Shown: positions 18,376-27,555, counted from the first letter of the stretch. The stretch: DNA of 64,000 bases from Aureimonas ureilytica (GCF_001475935.1 NZ_LDQA01000022.1:62001-126000); one strand, 5' to 3'. Program-made: numbers and translations. Notes: generated by a model from the sequence alone, not told the origin.

Positions 18376-19116
18376 TCATGGCGCGGCGAAGATCGCCGCG
18401 ATGTCGCTCTCGGTCAGCCGACGGATTGCGCCGGGCGCAAGGTCGGCGGGCAAGGACACCGCGCCGACACTCTCGCGGTGCAGCGCCTCGACATGGTTTC
18501 CCGTCGCCGCGAACATGCGCCGGACCTGATGGTAGCGACCTTCATGCACTTGGAGAATCGCCTCGCGCTCGCCGACCACTTCCAACTCGGCGGGTGCGAG
18601 CGGCTTGTCCTCGCCGTCCAGCATCAGGGTGCCTGACGCGAAGAGCGCCGCCTCCGTGCCGTTCAGCGGGCGGGCGAGATGGGCTCGGTAGCGTTTGGGC
18701 ACGTGGCGGCTTGGAGAAATGATGCGATGGAGAAGCGCGCCGTCATCGGTCATCAGGAGAAGGCCTGACGTCTCCTTGTCGAGCCGGCCGACCGTCGAGA
18801 TCGCCGGATCGCGCCGCCGCCAGCGCGGGGGCAGGAGATCGTAGACCAGCGGCCCCGCCTCCTTGTGGGAGCAGGTGACGCCGAGCGGCTTGTTCACCAT
18901 CAGCGCGAAGCCGGGCAGGGGGTCCAGCGCCTCGCGATCCACCACGAGCCGCGTTTCGAGATCGGGCGTCAGCGCCAGGCGCTCGTCGGCGCGCGGCACC
19001 GGGGCACCGTCCAGAAGAATGCGCCCGTTCTTGGCCAGAAGCTGGATCTCGCGGCGCGAGGCATAGCCCATATTGGCCAGAAGCTTGTCGAGGCGGGAGG
19101 TCGGTATCTTGGTCAT
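18376..19116 (-). CDS. rsuA: 16S rRNA pseudouridine(516) synthase (RsuA family)
   Basis: 246-residue enzyme with an N-terminal S4 RNA-binding domain (RLDKLLANMGYASRREIQLL) and the RsuA/RluB catalytic domain. The catalytic Asp is in the motif GRLDKETSGLLLMT, and later KRYRAHL and GRYHQVRRMFAA are typical. It isomerises a uridine in small-subunit rRNA. ATG 19116 overlaps the stop of the upstream methyltransferase gene by four bases (ATGA), so the two RNA-modification enzymes are translationally coupled. The stop lies only a few bases from the convergent LysR gene. RsuA rather than RluB/E/F is favoured by length and by the single S4 domain, with some uncertainty. Confidence 0.88.
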   Translation of the reverse strand: MTKIPTSRLDKLLANMGYASRREIQLLAKNGRILLDGAPVPRADERLALTPDLETRLVVDREALDPLPGFALMVNKPLGVTCSHKEAGPLVYDLLPPRWRRRDPAISTVGRLDKETSGLLLMTDDGALLHRIISPSRHVPKRYRAHLARPLNGTEAALFASGTLMLDGEDKPLAPAELEVVGEREAILQVHEGRYHQVRRMFAATGNHVEALHRESVGAVSLPADLAPGAIRRLTESDIAAIFAAP

Positions 19117-20051
19117 TTGCGCGCTTCGAAAATCTTGTAGCCGGCTTCCTCGATGCGGGTTTCCACATTGCGGAAATGCGCCCGCAGCACGTCCTCGTAG
19201 GGCATGTGCCGGTTGGCGACGAGAAGCAGCGTGCCGGAGCGCCGCAGCATTCGGCTGGCCGCTACGATAAAGGCCTGGCCCAGTCCGCGATCCTCGATCC
19301 CTTCGCTGTGAAAGGGCGGGTTCGTCACCACGAAATCGAGATCGGCGAGCCGGGTCTCGCGCACGTCGCCCCAAAGAAACTGCGCGCGGGGATCAGCGAC
19401 GTTCACCTGCGCCGCCTCGACCGCGCGGCGATCCAGCTCGACCAGTGTCAGCGCTTCCACCTTGGCCGATTGCAGGACGGCGCGCGAGAGAACGCCGAGC
19501 CCGGCGCCGAGATCGGCCCCACGCCCGGACAGGGGCGGGAGATGACGAAGCAGAAGCGCGGAGCCAGGGTCGATCCGGTTCCACGAGAAGACACCGGGCT
19601 GCGATAGGAGGCCGAGGTCGGGCACGCTGACCGGGGCGCCGGCCTGGATCGCCTCGTCCAGTTGCAGCCCCTCAGTGGGTCGCGTCACCGTGCAGATGCG
19701 CTGGCGGGCCTTGAAGCGCTCGCTGACCTCGCAGCCCATCTCCTCCAGCTCGCCGCGCAGCCGCTGGCCGCCCTTGTCCTTGGCGGCGGCGACCGAGAGC
19801 AAGCCGCCGGGCGCCAAAATGCGCAGCGCATGGGCCAGCACGTAGCGCCGCTCGATCGAGCCATGCGGGGCGGCCACCACCAGCTCTTCGAAAGTGGCAT
19901 CCGTCATGCGTTCGAGAGCCGCCGCGTCGGGGCGCAGCGGCGAGAGCTGCACGGCACCTTCGGGCACGTCCAGAAGATCGGAGGGCGGAGCGCCATAGAC
20001 GGCGCATCGGGCGGGGGTATCTGATGGTATGGTCTGCACGACGCGAGCCAT
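19113..20051 (-). CDS. rsmC: RsmC/RlmG-type SAM-dependent rRNA guanine methyltransferase
   Basis: 312-residue class I methyltransferase with the RsmC layout: an N-terminal degenerate domain and a C-terminal catalytic domain. The SAM-binding glycine loop reads ADLGAGLGVLSRAVL, the acidic residue for ribose is in LVELDRRAVEAA, and the catalytic motif VVTNPPFHSEG is typical of N2-guanine RNA methyltransferases. ATG 20051 is chosen as the start; an upstream Met at 20093 would add 14 residues. It overlaps rsuA by four bases. It probably methylates a 16S rRNA guanine, but RlmG-type specificity for 23S rRNA is also possible. Confidence 0.85.
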   Translation of the reverse strand: MARVVQTIPSDTPARCAVYGAPPSDLLDVPEGAVQLSPLRPDAAALERMTDATFEELVVAAPHGSIERRYVLAHALRILAPGGLLSVAAAKDKGGQRLRGELEEMGCEVSERFKARQRICTVTRPTEGLQLDEAIQAGAPVSVPDLGLLSQPGVFSWNRIDPGSALLLRHLPPLSGRGADLGAGLGVLSRAVLQSAKVEALTLVELDRRAVEAAQVNVADPRAQFLWGDVRETRLADLDFVVTNPPFHSEGIEDRGLGQAFIVAASRMLRRSGTLLLVANRHMPYEDVLRAHFRNVETRIEEAGYKIFEARK

Positions 20052-20281
20052 AGCAGCTTTGCCATTCCGGCCAAAGCCCCGAAGCCTTGGCATCGGGGCG
20101 GCCGTGGGGTTGCAGCATTCGCATGGCTGGCCTGCATCACTCCGATAGCGAAGAAACGCAGATCTCCCTTTCGACCTTTGCGCTCCTCATTGAGCGTAGG
20201 GCGGCGTAGGGTTCAACCATCGAAAGACAAGAGATCGCCGGCCACCATCGATGAGAGGCCGGGCACGCAAAGGACAAGACC

Positions 20282-20425
20282 ATGAACCTCTCCCGCTTCT
20301 TCGAAACCCGCCGCCAGTATCGCCAGACGACGCGCGAACTGAACCGCCTTACGGCCCGCGAGCTTTCGGATCTCGGCATCGTTCGCTCGGACATTCCGGC
20401 TATCGCCCGTCAGTCGGTGCGCTGA
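20282..20425 (+). CDS. DUF1127 small protein
   Basis: A 47-residue basic protein, MNLSRFFETRRQYRQ at the start, then RELNRLTARELSDLGI and RSDIPAIAR. The R-x-L-x-x-L-x-x-R-E-L-x-D-L-G-I core is the hallmark of DUF1127, a family common in Rhizobiales. Some members have been linked to phosphate or carbon uptake and to RNA turnover in related bacteria; the exact role here is unknown. It has its own promoter region (230 bases free of genes upstream) and probably ends at the terminator at 20513-20548. Confidence 0.9.
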   Translation: MNLSRFFETRRQYRQTTRELNRLTARELSDLGIVRSDIPAIARQSVR

Positions 20426-20988
20426 CAGTTTCTCGCCTTTCGCTCCAGCCGGTCCTCCCCCGGCTTCGAGCGTGCGGGCCGAACGGTTCCTCCCACCTTC
20501 GGCCACCTCCTGACGCCCTTGCCGGTCCTCCCCCGGCGAGGGCGTTTTGCTGTTTGGAGACACGGCGATCGGCGGCAAGACTTCTGCTGTCCGGCGCAAG
20601 ACGAGGGGAGGGCGACGAAGAGTGGGGTTCGGCAAGCCGATCGGAAGGCAAGATCCGCATCGAGTTCGCGTGTGTTCGGTTTCTCTGTTTCCAAACCGCG
20701 AAGGAAACGTCTCATCGATCTTGCGGAGAAACGAGCGCCATTTTCGCCGGTAGACGTGTGCCGAAGCGAAGAGGCGTGAAAGCAGCGATCGAAACGGTCG
20801 TATCGCGTTTGGTCAAATGATGGTCGCAAGAATGCGCTGCGGCCGGCACGGCGGAAAGTGCGCGCCGATCGGTCATCAAACCCGCCCGGAGGCGGGCATG
20901 GCGGGTGTGGACGCCTTGTCCGCCATGCTCCACTCTCGCATTCGTTCAGGAGCTCGCCGATACTGGCTTGCCGCCCGATCCTCCTGCC
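20426..20988. other. Gene-poor interval with a 17-bp direct repeat
   Basis: About 560 bases without a convincing gene between DUF1127 and batD; the reading frames here lack family features. A 17-bp direct repeat, GCCGGTCCTCCCCCGGC, occurs at 20448-20464 and 20521-20537, and each copy can fold into a short hairpin. The second copy forms the core of a terminator. The rest shows nothing I can name. Confidence 0.5.
20513..20548 (+). terminator. Rho-independent terminator downstream of DUF1127
   Basis: Arms ACGCCCT (20513-20519) and AGGGCGT (20539-20545) continue inward as a GCCGG/CCGGC stem around TCCTCCC and are followed by TTTT (20545-20548). This is the first good terminator after the DUF1127 stop, about 90 bases downstream. 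Confidence 0.65.
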
Positions 20989-22740
20989 TCACGCCGGATA
21001 GAGCGACGGTAGTTTCGACGATGTGCGACTTTGCCCCTGGCCGATCTTGCGGTCTTCCCTCGCCAGAACGTCGAGCCAGTGGCGGGTTTGAACCTCTGCG
21101 GTTTCGGCTGCGGGCGCGAAGGCTGCTTTTTCCAAAGCGGCAATGGCCTCTCTGGCGGCATCATTCATTACCGGATCGCCGCCCGCCAGCCGACGCCAGG
21201 CGAGAACGCAGCCATAGGACCCGCGCAGATCGCCGGATTTTTCCTTGGCTACGGCCAGAGCCAGTTGCTTGCGGCGTGCAGACAGCGTGTCGGAGGATTC
21301 CCCGCTGGATGTTTGCGCGGCTACAGGCTTGCGGGGGCTTTCACCAAGGCGCGGCTTTCGTCTGACATAAAGGGCAGCACCGCCGAGCGCGGCCAGACCT
21401 GCTGCGGCGCCGAGTCCCGCAAACAGAGGCCATGTCTCCCTCGCTTCCTCATGTGCCTGCGAAACGACGGATGAGTCCGGTGCAGCTTGGGGTGCCGCCC
21501 TTGCCGCTTGCTTGGCTGCCGGTAGCGTTCCCTCGGCCTTGATGACCTCGCTCGGCAGAGTGGCCGTCTTGGCTTCTCCCGAGACACTGTCGGTCCAGTT
21601 CACCTTGATCTCCGGAAGCGTGATCTCGCCACCACGGGTCGGCACCACGGACAGGAGGAAATCCTTTCGGGCGACGGTGCCTTGCGCCGTTTGATCGTCG
21701 CCCGTCTGGGTGTCATCCAGATAGATCCGCGCGCCATCCGTGTTCTCGAAGGACAGATCGGGAAGCTGAGCTGCGCTCGCGCCGAGCGCCAGAAGGCTGA
21801 CGCGCCGGGTCACCGACTGCCCTTCCTTGAAGACCGGGTGCTCGGGAGACCATTTGGCGACGAGCTGAACGTTCTTGGCGGGCAGGAACCACTGGTGTTG
21901 CCCGGAGCCGGCGTTGGGGTCGGCGCGAACCGTCAGCTTGATCGGCTCGGAGCGAACGGTGAACGGTTTGCCGCTATCGAACATGTCGTCGAACATGGCC
22001 GAGGGAAATCCGGGAAAGCCCATGTCCGCGAAGGGGTCGCGCCCCTGAGCCGATGAGTCCTCGACGGAGCCGCGCAGGACGAAGGGAGGTATTTCGATGG
22101 TCCCCTTCTGTTGGGCTTTCAGCATATAGGTGCGCTCGATCACGTTGACCGTCCGCCCGTTCCGGGTGGCCTGGCTCACCCGGTCCTCCCCGCGTTGCGC
22201 GAGTTCGAAGGCGCTGGACTGCGGCGCGACGAGCTCGGCGCTCTTGATGGGCGCGCTGGTCTCGACCCTGACGGTCAGCGGCGTTTCCTGAAACAGAAAA
22301 GGGCTGCTGTCTTTCACGGTCGCCGAAACGCCGATCCCAAAGGCGCCCGTGGCCTTGGGCATGGAGCCCGCATCCACCACCTCGATCGCGACGGGAGCAC
22401 TGCTGAGGCCCCCCGCACTGATCGCGGGGATTTCCAGTGTGCCCTTCGCCTTCGGCGACAGGGAGACGATCCAGCTCTCGCTTTGGGAACGCCGCCCGTT
22501 GATGATTTGCAGCGACGAGGACTGCGAGGTGCCGAGGATCTCGAAATCCTTCTGGAGCGGCGTGAGATCCGGCCTGGCACCCGGCTGGCCGTTGGCCGTC
22601 AGGGTCAGTTGAAACGTGTCCCCTTCCGCCACCGTGCCACTGTTCACATGGGCGGAGAGGCCGGCGGCGAAGGCGGGAACGGCCAGCGCCATGACGAGAA
22701 CAGCAGCGCTGACGGTGGTCTTGAGCCTATGGAAACTCAT
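20989..22740 (-). CDS. batD: BatD-like oxygen-tolerance protein
   Basis: 583-residue exported protein: a signal peptide (ending VPAFAA), long beta-rich periplasmic domains, one membrane helix near residues 435-457 (LFAGLGAAAGLAALGGAALYV) and a cytoplasmic tail. Segments such as GTLEIPAISAGGL, RTYMLKAQQKGTIEIPPF and ITLPEIKVNWTD match BatD proteins. Last gene of the moxR/bat operon, 14 bases after batBC. The Bat proteins are thought to form an inner-membrane complex linked to aerotolerance and stress survival, with MoxR as its chaperone-like ATPase. The biochemical role of BatD is unsettled. Confidence 0.85.
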   Translation of the reverse strand: MSFHRLKTTVSAAVLVMALAVPAFAAGLSAHVNSGTVAEGDTFQLTLTANGQPGARPDLTPLQKDFEILGTSQSSSLQIINGRRSQSESWIVSLSPKAKGTLEIPAISAGGLSSAPVAIEVVDAGSMPKATGAFGIGVSATVKDSSPFLFQETPLTVRVETSAPIKSAELVAPQSSAFELAQRGEDRVSQATRNGRTVNVIERTYMLKAQQKGTIEIPPFVLRGSVEDSSAQGRDPFADMGFPGFPSAMFDDMFDSGKPFTVRSEPIKLTVRADPNAGSGQHQWFLPAKNVQLVAKWSPEHPVFKEGQSVTRRVSLLALGASAAQLPDLSFENTDGARIYLDDTQTGDDQTAQGTVARKDFLLSVVPTRGGEITLPEIKVNWTDSVSGEAKTATLPSEVIKAEGTLPAAKQAARAAPQAAPDSSVVSQAHEEARETWPLFAGLGAAAGLAALGGAALYVRRKPRLGESPRKPVAAQTSSGESSDTLSARRKQLALAVAKEKSGDLRGSYGCVLAWRRLAGGDPVMNDAAREAIAALEKAAFAPAAETAEVQTRHWLDVLAREDRKIGQGQSRTSSKLPSLYPA

Positions 22741-22754
22741 GGTTCTGCTTCCTC

Positions 22755-25109
22755 TCAGTTGGAGCCAGACCGAAGCTGGGCGTAATGTTGACGAATACGG
22801 GCGCGCAGCAGGCCGGACGGGTCGTCGGGCACTTCGCGCAACTGCTGCTCGACCGCCTGATCGACGACCGGAGCACCGGGCACGGAGGCCTTCGCCGGCT
22901 TGTCGCCCTTGTCCCCGCCATTGCCGCCCAGCACGCTGGACAGCATTTTCGACAGGGTGTTTTCACTGTCCTTGCCGGCTTGCTGGCCATCACTCCCGGA
23001 AGCGCCTGCCTGCTGACGGGCCTTGGCGGCCTTCTCTACGGCCTGATCCGCCTCAGCCAGCCCATCGGAGCCGGTCTTGTCCTGCGGCTGATCTTGTTGC
23101 TGGCCGGCCTGCTGACGGTCGCCTTCCTGGCCTTGGGGTTTGGTTGCGGAGGCCTCCTGCTTCTGCTCTTGGCCGGCACCGGCCTTCTGATCCCCCGCCT
23201 TTTCGGCTGCGTCCTTCTCGGCACCGGCCTCCGGAGACTGGCCACCTTTCGCCTTGTCGGAGGGTTTCGAAGCCTCGTTTGATGCCTGGTCTTTGGGTTG
23301 CTCACCCTGCGACGCGCTCTGCTGACTGGGCCCGTTTTGCGAACCGCTTTCCTGACCCGGCTGAGTGGCAGACTGCTGCTGATCGCCGGATTGTCGGCCG
23401 TTCTGCTTCTGCTTCGAGTCGGCTTGCTGATCGGGTTGACCCTGCTGGCCGGATTGTCCTTGAGACGGCTGCTGGTCCTGCTTCTGACCGTTGCCGCCGG
23501 CCTGCTGTTGCTGCTGTTGGCCGCCCGCATTTTGCGGCTTCTGCTGGCCCTGCGAACCGGACTGACCCTGGGACGGCTGGTCCTGTTTCTGGCCGCTGCC
23601 GCCGGCCTGCTGCTGCTGCTGGTCCTTTTGGCCGGAACCACCAGACTGCTGCTTTTGGTCCTTTTGATCGCCTTGGCCGGATTGCTGCTGCTGTTGCTGC
23701 TGCTTGTTCTTTTCCTGTTCCTCCTTCTTCTTCTGGTCGTCGAGCAGCTTCTGGACCAGCTCGCGATTGGACTTCGCGTCGCCATCCTGAGGATTGGCCG
23801 CCAGCGCCTCGTCGTAGGCCCCGAGCGCTTCCTTCAGCTGGCCGGATTTGGCCAGCGCATTGCCGCGATTATAGGGGTTGGCGGAGAATTCCTGAGCCGC
23901 AGCCGCGTAGTCACCCGCCCGGTAGGCGGCGCTGGCGCGCCAGGATGGTGTCTCGAACTTGCCGGTCGCCGCCTTATAGTCTCCTGAGGCAAAGGCTTGT
24001 TTGCCTTGCTGGTCGGAGGTCGCCCAAAGGTCCTGCCAGGTTCCCGCGTGGGCGGGCCGGGTGGCAAGGCCGGGCAGGACGTTCAGGCCGGCGATCAGTC
24101 CGAGGCTGAAGACGAGACCCCGCCGGAAGGCCAGGGGCAGAAGAAGAACCGGCAGGATCAGGAGCCAGTAGCCCATATCGACCCAGCTGTCCGCCTTGAC
24201 GTCCTCGGCCTTGCCGGCGGTCTCGACGCTGTCGGTCTTCGGCAGGATGCGGTCGAGGTCGGCGCTGTTCGCGGTCACGCTGGAATAGACGCCACCACCA
24301 TCCCGAGCCACCGCGCTCAGACTCTCCGCATCGAGTGAGGTCGTCACCGTCTTGCCCGCGCGGTCGGTAATGGCCTGGCCGCCCGCCGTCTGCAATGTCG
24401 CGCCCTTCTCCGTGCCGACGCCCAGAACCGAGACGGTATAGCCCGCCTTGCGGGCTTCGCTTGCCGCCTTTTCAGTGGCCGCCGCATCGCCCGCATTGTC
24501 GGCGATGAGTACGATCTTGCCGCGCGCCGCATCGGCGCCCTTCAAGACGGACACGGCCTCGGAGATGGCGAGATCGGGCCGGTCGCCGAGAACCGGCATC
24601 AGCTTGGTGGAAAGCTCGGGCATCATCTGCGAGATCACCTTCTGGTCGCTCGTCAGAGGCGCGGCGACGAAGGGGACGTCGGAATAGATCACCAGGGCGC
24701 GCTCATCCCCTTCCGTGCGGGTCAGGATGTCGCTGAGCTTGTGAACCGCGCTGCGCAGGCGGCTCGGCGACAGGTCGTTTGCGTTCATGGACTGCGCCAG
24801 ACTGAGGACAGTGACCACGGGCTCGCCGCCGGTGAAGGAGGGAACCTCGGCCTTCCGCCAGGTCGGCCCGGCCAGCGCCGTCACCAGGACGACCAGCATG
24901 GCCGCCGCCACGGATGGCAGGACGCGCGATGCACGGGCGGTGTCGCCGCCCATGGCCAGATGTCGCAGCAGATGGGCGTCGACATATTGGCCCCATTGGC
25001 CGCCGGTGGCACTCTTGCGGGATCTCAAGGCGAGGCAGAGAAGAAGGCCCGCCGGGATCAGCGCCCAGAACCAGTCCGGGCGCAGGAAGTGGAACAGATG
25101 CGTTTCCAT
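22755..25109 (-). CDS. BatB-BatC fusion: VWA domain plus TPR plus Gln-rich region
   Basis: 784-residue membrane protein. Two N-terminal membrane helices (about residues 10-28 and 63-82) precede a von Willebrand A domain (about 95-300). A membrane helix near 325-350 is followed by a TPR region (about 385-450) and then some 250 residues that are extremely rich in Gln, Gly and Ser (about 455-705), before an ordinary C-terminus. The MIDAS site, normally D-x-S-x-S, reads S103-L-A-Q-S107, so metal binding is probably lost. ATG 25109 begins at METHLFHFLRPDWFW, the usual BatB start, and sits right after batA. In other bacteria BatB and BatC are separate proteins; here they are joined. Confidence 0.85.
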   Translation of the reverse strand: METHLFHFLRPDWFWALIPAGLLLCLALRSRKSATGGQWGQYVDAHLLRHLAMGGDTARASRVLPSVAAAMLVVLVTALAGPTWRKAEVPSFTGGEPVVTVLSLAQSMNANDLSPSRLRSAVHKLSDILTRTEGDERALVIYSDVPFVAAPLTSDQKVISQMMPELSTKLMPVLGDRPDLAISEAVSVLKGADAARGKIVLIADNAGDAAATEKAASEARKAGYTVSVLGVGTEKGATLQTAGGQAITDRAGKTVTTSLDAESLSAVARDGGGVYSSVTANSADLDRILPKTDSVETAGKAEDVKADSWVDMGYWLLILPVLLLPLAFRRGLVFSLGLIAGLNVLPGLATRPAHAGTWQDLWATSDQQGKQAFASGDYKAATGKFETPSWRASAAYRAGDYAAAAQEFSANPYNRGNALAKSGQLKEALGAYDEALAANPQDGDAKSNRELVQKLLDDQKKKEEQEKNKQQQQQQQSGQGDQKDQKQQSGGSGQKDQQQQQAGGSGQKQDQPSQGQSGSQGQQKPQNAGGQQQQQQAGGNGQKQDQQPSQGQSGQQGQPDQQADSKQKQNGRQSGDQQQSATQPGQESGSQNGPSQQSASQGEQPKDQASNEASKPSDKAKGGQSPEAGAEKDAAEKAGDQKAGAGQEQKQEASATKPQGQEGDRQQAGQQQDQPQDKTGSDGLAEADQAVEKAAKARQQAGASGSDGQQAGKDSENTLSKMLSSVLGGNGGDKGDKPAKASVPGAPVVDQAVEQQLREVPDDPSGLLRARIRQHYAQLRSGSN

Positions 25110-25110
25110 G

Positions 25111-26145
25111 TCAGGCTTCCTTGTGGGCCGGGCCCTTGATGAAGGAGCGGTTTTTGATGAGGGCGGGAGCCGTGCCGACCAGCACGGACAGCGCGGCGAC
25201 GAGCAGGGCGAGACCGGCCGGCCAGAAGTAGAGGGCGACTTCGGGGCGCACATGCACCGGGTCGGCGCCGACCGGCTCGAGCTTGTCGATGGACCGGTAG
25301 TCCTCGGCGAGGCCCTTGACGTCCGTCGCCCTGAAATATTGGCCGCCGGTCAGTTCCGCGATCTTGCGCAAGGCGCCTTCGTCAAGGTCCGACGAGGGAT
25401 TGACCATCTGGCGACCCATCGGGGTATCGACGGCCATCGGACCGCCGCCGACGCCGATCGTGTAGATCCGAATGCCCAGTTTCTTGGCGAGTTCGGCCGC
25501 CCGGATCGGGTCCATCTCCCCCGTATTGTTCGCGCCATCCGTCAGGAGAACGAGAACGCGCCCTTCGGCCGGCCGGTCCTTCAGGCGTTTCAGGGATACC
25601 GCGATGGCATCGCCGATGGCCGTTTCCTGACCGGTCAGCCCGACTTCGGCCTGATCGAGGAGATTGCGCACGACCTGCCGGTCGAAGGTCAGGGGCGCTT
25701 GCAGATAGGCGCGGTCCGAAAAGAGGACCAAGCCGATCCGGTCTCCCTTGCGGGCGTCGATGAACGCATCGGCTGCATCCTTGACCACGTCGAGGCGGGT
25801 GGCCGGTCGGCCGCCGACGGCGAAATCCTGCGAGGCCATGGAGCCGGAGAGGTCGATCGCCATCATGATGTCGCGCCCCTTGGCGGGCAGCGGCACGTCC
25901 GGCCCGACATAGGCCGGACGGGCCAGCGCCGACACCATCAGCAGCCAGACCAGCGAGGCGGCGGCGAGCTTCCACCAGGATGTCGAAACCCGGTCGGCCC
26001 GGCTTCCCAGATCCCGCGACAGGTTCGCGAAGAACGGAACTTTCAGCGCACCGCCCAATCCCTTGTCGGCGGGTTTGAGAAAACGGCGCAGCACGAAGGG
26101 CAGCGGTAGCAGGAGAAAGGCAAGAGGCCAGAGAAAGGTGATCAT
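25111..26145 (-). CDS. batA: BatA-like VWA-domain membrane protein
   Basis: 344-residue inner-membrane protein. N-terminal helix (FLWPLAFLLLPLPFVL), a second helix near 58-75, then a VWA domain with an intact MIDAS motif, Asp98-Leu-Ser-Gly-Ser102, followed by RKGDRIGLVLFSDRAYLQAPLT and VLVLLTDGANNTG; a C-terminal helix closes it. ATG 26145 overlaps the stop of the DUF4381 gene by four bases. It probably binds a divalent metal and partner proteins in the Bat complex. In contrast to the neighbouring BatB-like domain, all MIDAS residues are kept here. Confidence 0.9.
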   Translation of the reverse strand: MITFLWPLAFLLLPLPFVLRRFLKPADKGLGGALKVPFFANLSRDLGSRADRVSTSWWKLAAASLVWLLMVSALARPAYVGPDVPLPAKGRDIMMAIDLSGSMASQDFAVGGRPATRLDVVKDAADAFIDARKGDRIGLVLFSDRAYLQAPLTFDRQVVRNLLDQAEVGLTGQETAIGDAIAVSLKRLKDRPAEGRVLVLLTDGANNTGEMDPIRAAELAKKLGIRIYTIGVGGGPMAVDTPMGRQMVNPSSDLDEGALRKIAELTGGQYFRATDVKGLAEDYRSIDKLEPVGADPVHVRPEVALYFWPAGLALLVAALSVLVGTAPALIKNRSFIKGPAHKEA

Positions 26146-26606
26146 CCGTTCCTCCTGATCCAGGCGGCGATCTCCGTGCGCAGCGCCTCCGGTTCGAAAT
26201 TCTGATTGGCTGGCGGGCCGTAGGGACCGATGGCCAGAAGCGTCGCACCGTCGCGGCTCATGCCGTGTTTGCCGTCCATCAGAAAGGCGCTCCACGCCGC
26301 ACCGGTCAGAACATCGGCCCCCGCCGAGCGGCGGCGGGCGACCCGTCGCAGCAGCGAAGAGAGCTGCGTGAGGAATTCGTCGGGCCGTTCGGGATCGATC
26401 GCCTCCAACTCGCGAAGCGCCAGGAAACGCGCGCTCCTGCGGCGCAGCGAGGTCCAGACGAGCGTGGCCACGGCGAGAACGAAGACGAGCGCGATGAGGG
26501 CCCACCAACCCGGCGCGAGCGGCCACCAGCCGATGGGCTGCGGCAGGTGGATGTCGCGCAGCTGGGCCAGCTGGTCCTGCATCTGTGGCGTGAGTTCGGT
26601 GCTCAT
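26142..26606 (-). CDS. DUF4381 domain protein of the bat operon
   Basis: 154-residue protein with one membrane helix (about residues 32-52, ALIALVFVLAVATLVW). It is preceded by the DUF4381 signature QLRDIHLPQPIGWWPLAPGW and followed by a helical cytoplasmic domain with ELEAIDPERPDEFLTQLSSLLRR. Always found next to bat genes; function unknown. It overlaps both neighbours by four bases, so it is translated together with the DUF58 and batA genes. Confidence 0.9.
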   Translation of the reverse strand: MSTELTPQMQDQLAQLRDIHLPQPIGWWPLAPGWWALIALVFVLAVATLVWTSLRRRSARFLALRELEAIDPERPDEFLTQLSSLLRRVARRRSAGADVLTGAAWSAFLMDGKHGMSRDGATLLAIGPYGPPANQNFEPEALRTEIAAWIRRNG

Positions 26607-27538
26607 GCTGCCAGCCTCAGGTTGGAATGCGGACGGAGAATCGAGGCGGGATCATCCGGCGTCTGTAGGAAATGGCAGACCATGCCATGCTGCCGGCTGA
26701 CGCGTTTCAGCCGCTCTCGGCGCGCCTCGAAGTCCTGCGCGTAGCGTTCGAGTTTGCGTCCGCCCAGCACCGATACGGCCAAGGCCTTCTCGCCATCGGT
26801 GAGGCGTCCGCCGCGCGGCGGGAGGGCGGCATCGAAGGGATCGGTGATCTGGATGTTGGTGACATGGGCATTGACAGCCAGATGTCGCAGCTCGGTCTCC
26901 GCTTCGTCACTGAGATCGGAGAAGTCGCTGATCACGAAGGCCAGCGTTCCCGGCCGGTTGCGATGACGCAGGCGGCGCAGGGCCTGCGCCAGCGTCACTT
27001 CCGTGCCCGAAACCCGCTCCAGCCGGGTTTCCTCCGACAGGGCTTCCAGAAGTCCCAGCACCGAGCGCCGGGTCCTGGCAGGGCGAAAGTCCCGCAGACC
27101 GTCTCGTGTCAGGATGAGTCCGCCGACACGGTCGCCGCCGTCATGGCCGGTCCAGGCCATCATGGCCGCCACTTCGGCCGCCAGATGAGACTTGAAGCGG
27201 CTCCTAGTGCCGAACTGCATCATCGCGCGCAGGTCGGTCAGGATGACGATGGGCCGCTCCCGCTCCTCCTGGAAGAGCTTGGTGTGGGGGTGGCCCGTGC
27301 GGGCCGTCACGCGCCAGTCGATGGATTTCACGTCGTCGCCGGGTTGATACAGACGGCTCTCGGCGAATTCCATCCCGCGTCCGCGATAGATGGACCGGTT
27401 GGCGCCCCATTGATGGGTCGCGACACGGCCCGATGGCGCAAAGCCGGCAAGGCCGCGCTGCGGGCGCACCCGAACCAGATCGGGCAGGGTCGCGACAATG
27501 CCTCTGAGGTCTGGGCCTTTTAATTCTCGCTCTGTCAT
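26603..27538 (-). CDS. DUF58 family protein of the moxR/bat operon
   Basis: 311-residue cytoplasmic protein with the DUF58 core RLYQPGDDVKSIDWRVTARTG and a VWA-like fold (IVILTDLRAMMQFGTRSRFK). ATG 27538 is used because GGGAGAG lies six bases upstream; a TTG at 27559 would overlap the moxR stop. Gene order moxR, DUF58, DUF4381, batA, batBC, batD is the classical one, so a shared function with MoxR is likely. The exact role of DUF58 is unknown. Confidence 0.9.
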   Translation of the reverse strand: MTERELKGPDLRGIVATLPDLVRVRPQRGLAGFAPSGRVATHQWGANRSIYRGRGMEFAESRLYQPGDDVKSIDWRVTARTGHPHTKLFQEERERPIVILTDLRAMMQFGTRSRFKSHLAAEVAAMMAWTGHDGGDRVGGLILTRDGLRDFRPARTRRSVLGLLEALSEETRLERVSGTEVTLAQALRRLRHRNRPGTLAFVISDFSDLSDEAETELRHLAVNAHVTNIQITDPFDAALPPRGGRLTDGEKALAVSVLGGRKLERYAQDFEARRERLKRVSRQHGMVCHFLQTPDDPASILRPHSNLRLAA

Positions 27539-27555
27539 GACGCTCTCCCACCCGT

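Noticed and set aside
20410-20829. Minus-strand frame of 139 codons between DUF1127 and batD
   Set aside because: Arg/Ser/Pro-rich, no start signal, and it overlaps the terminator and direct repeats.
23300-23720. Apparent CTG microsatellite
   Set aside because: It is the reverse strand of the poly-Gln coding region of batBC.
22616-24109. Long plus-strand reading frame opposite batBC and batD
   Set aside because: It is the complement of the Gln-rich tract (CAG/CTG runs) and lacks any family feature; the minus-strand genes explain the sequence.
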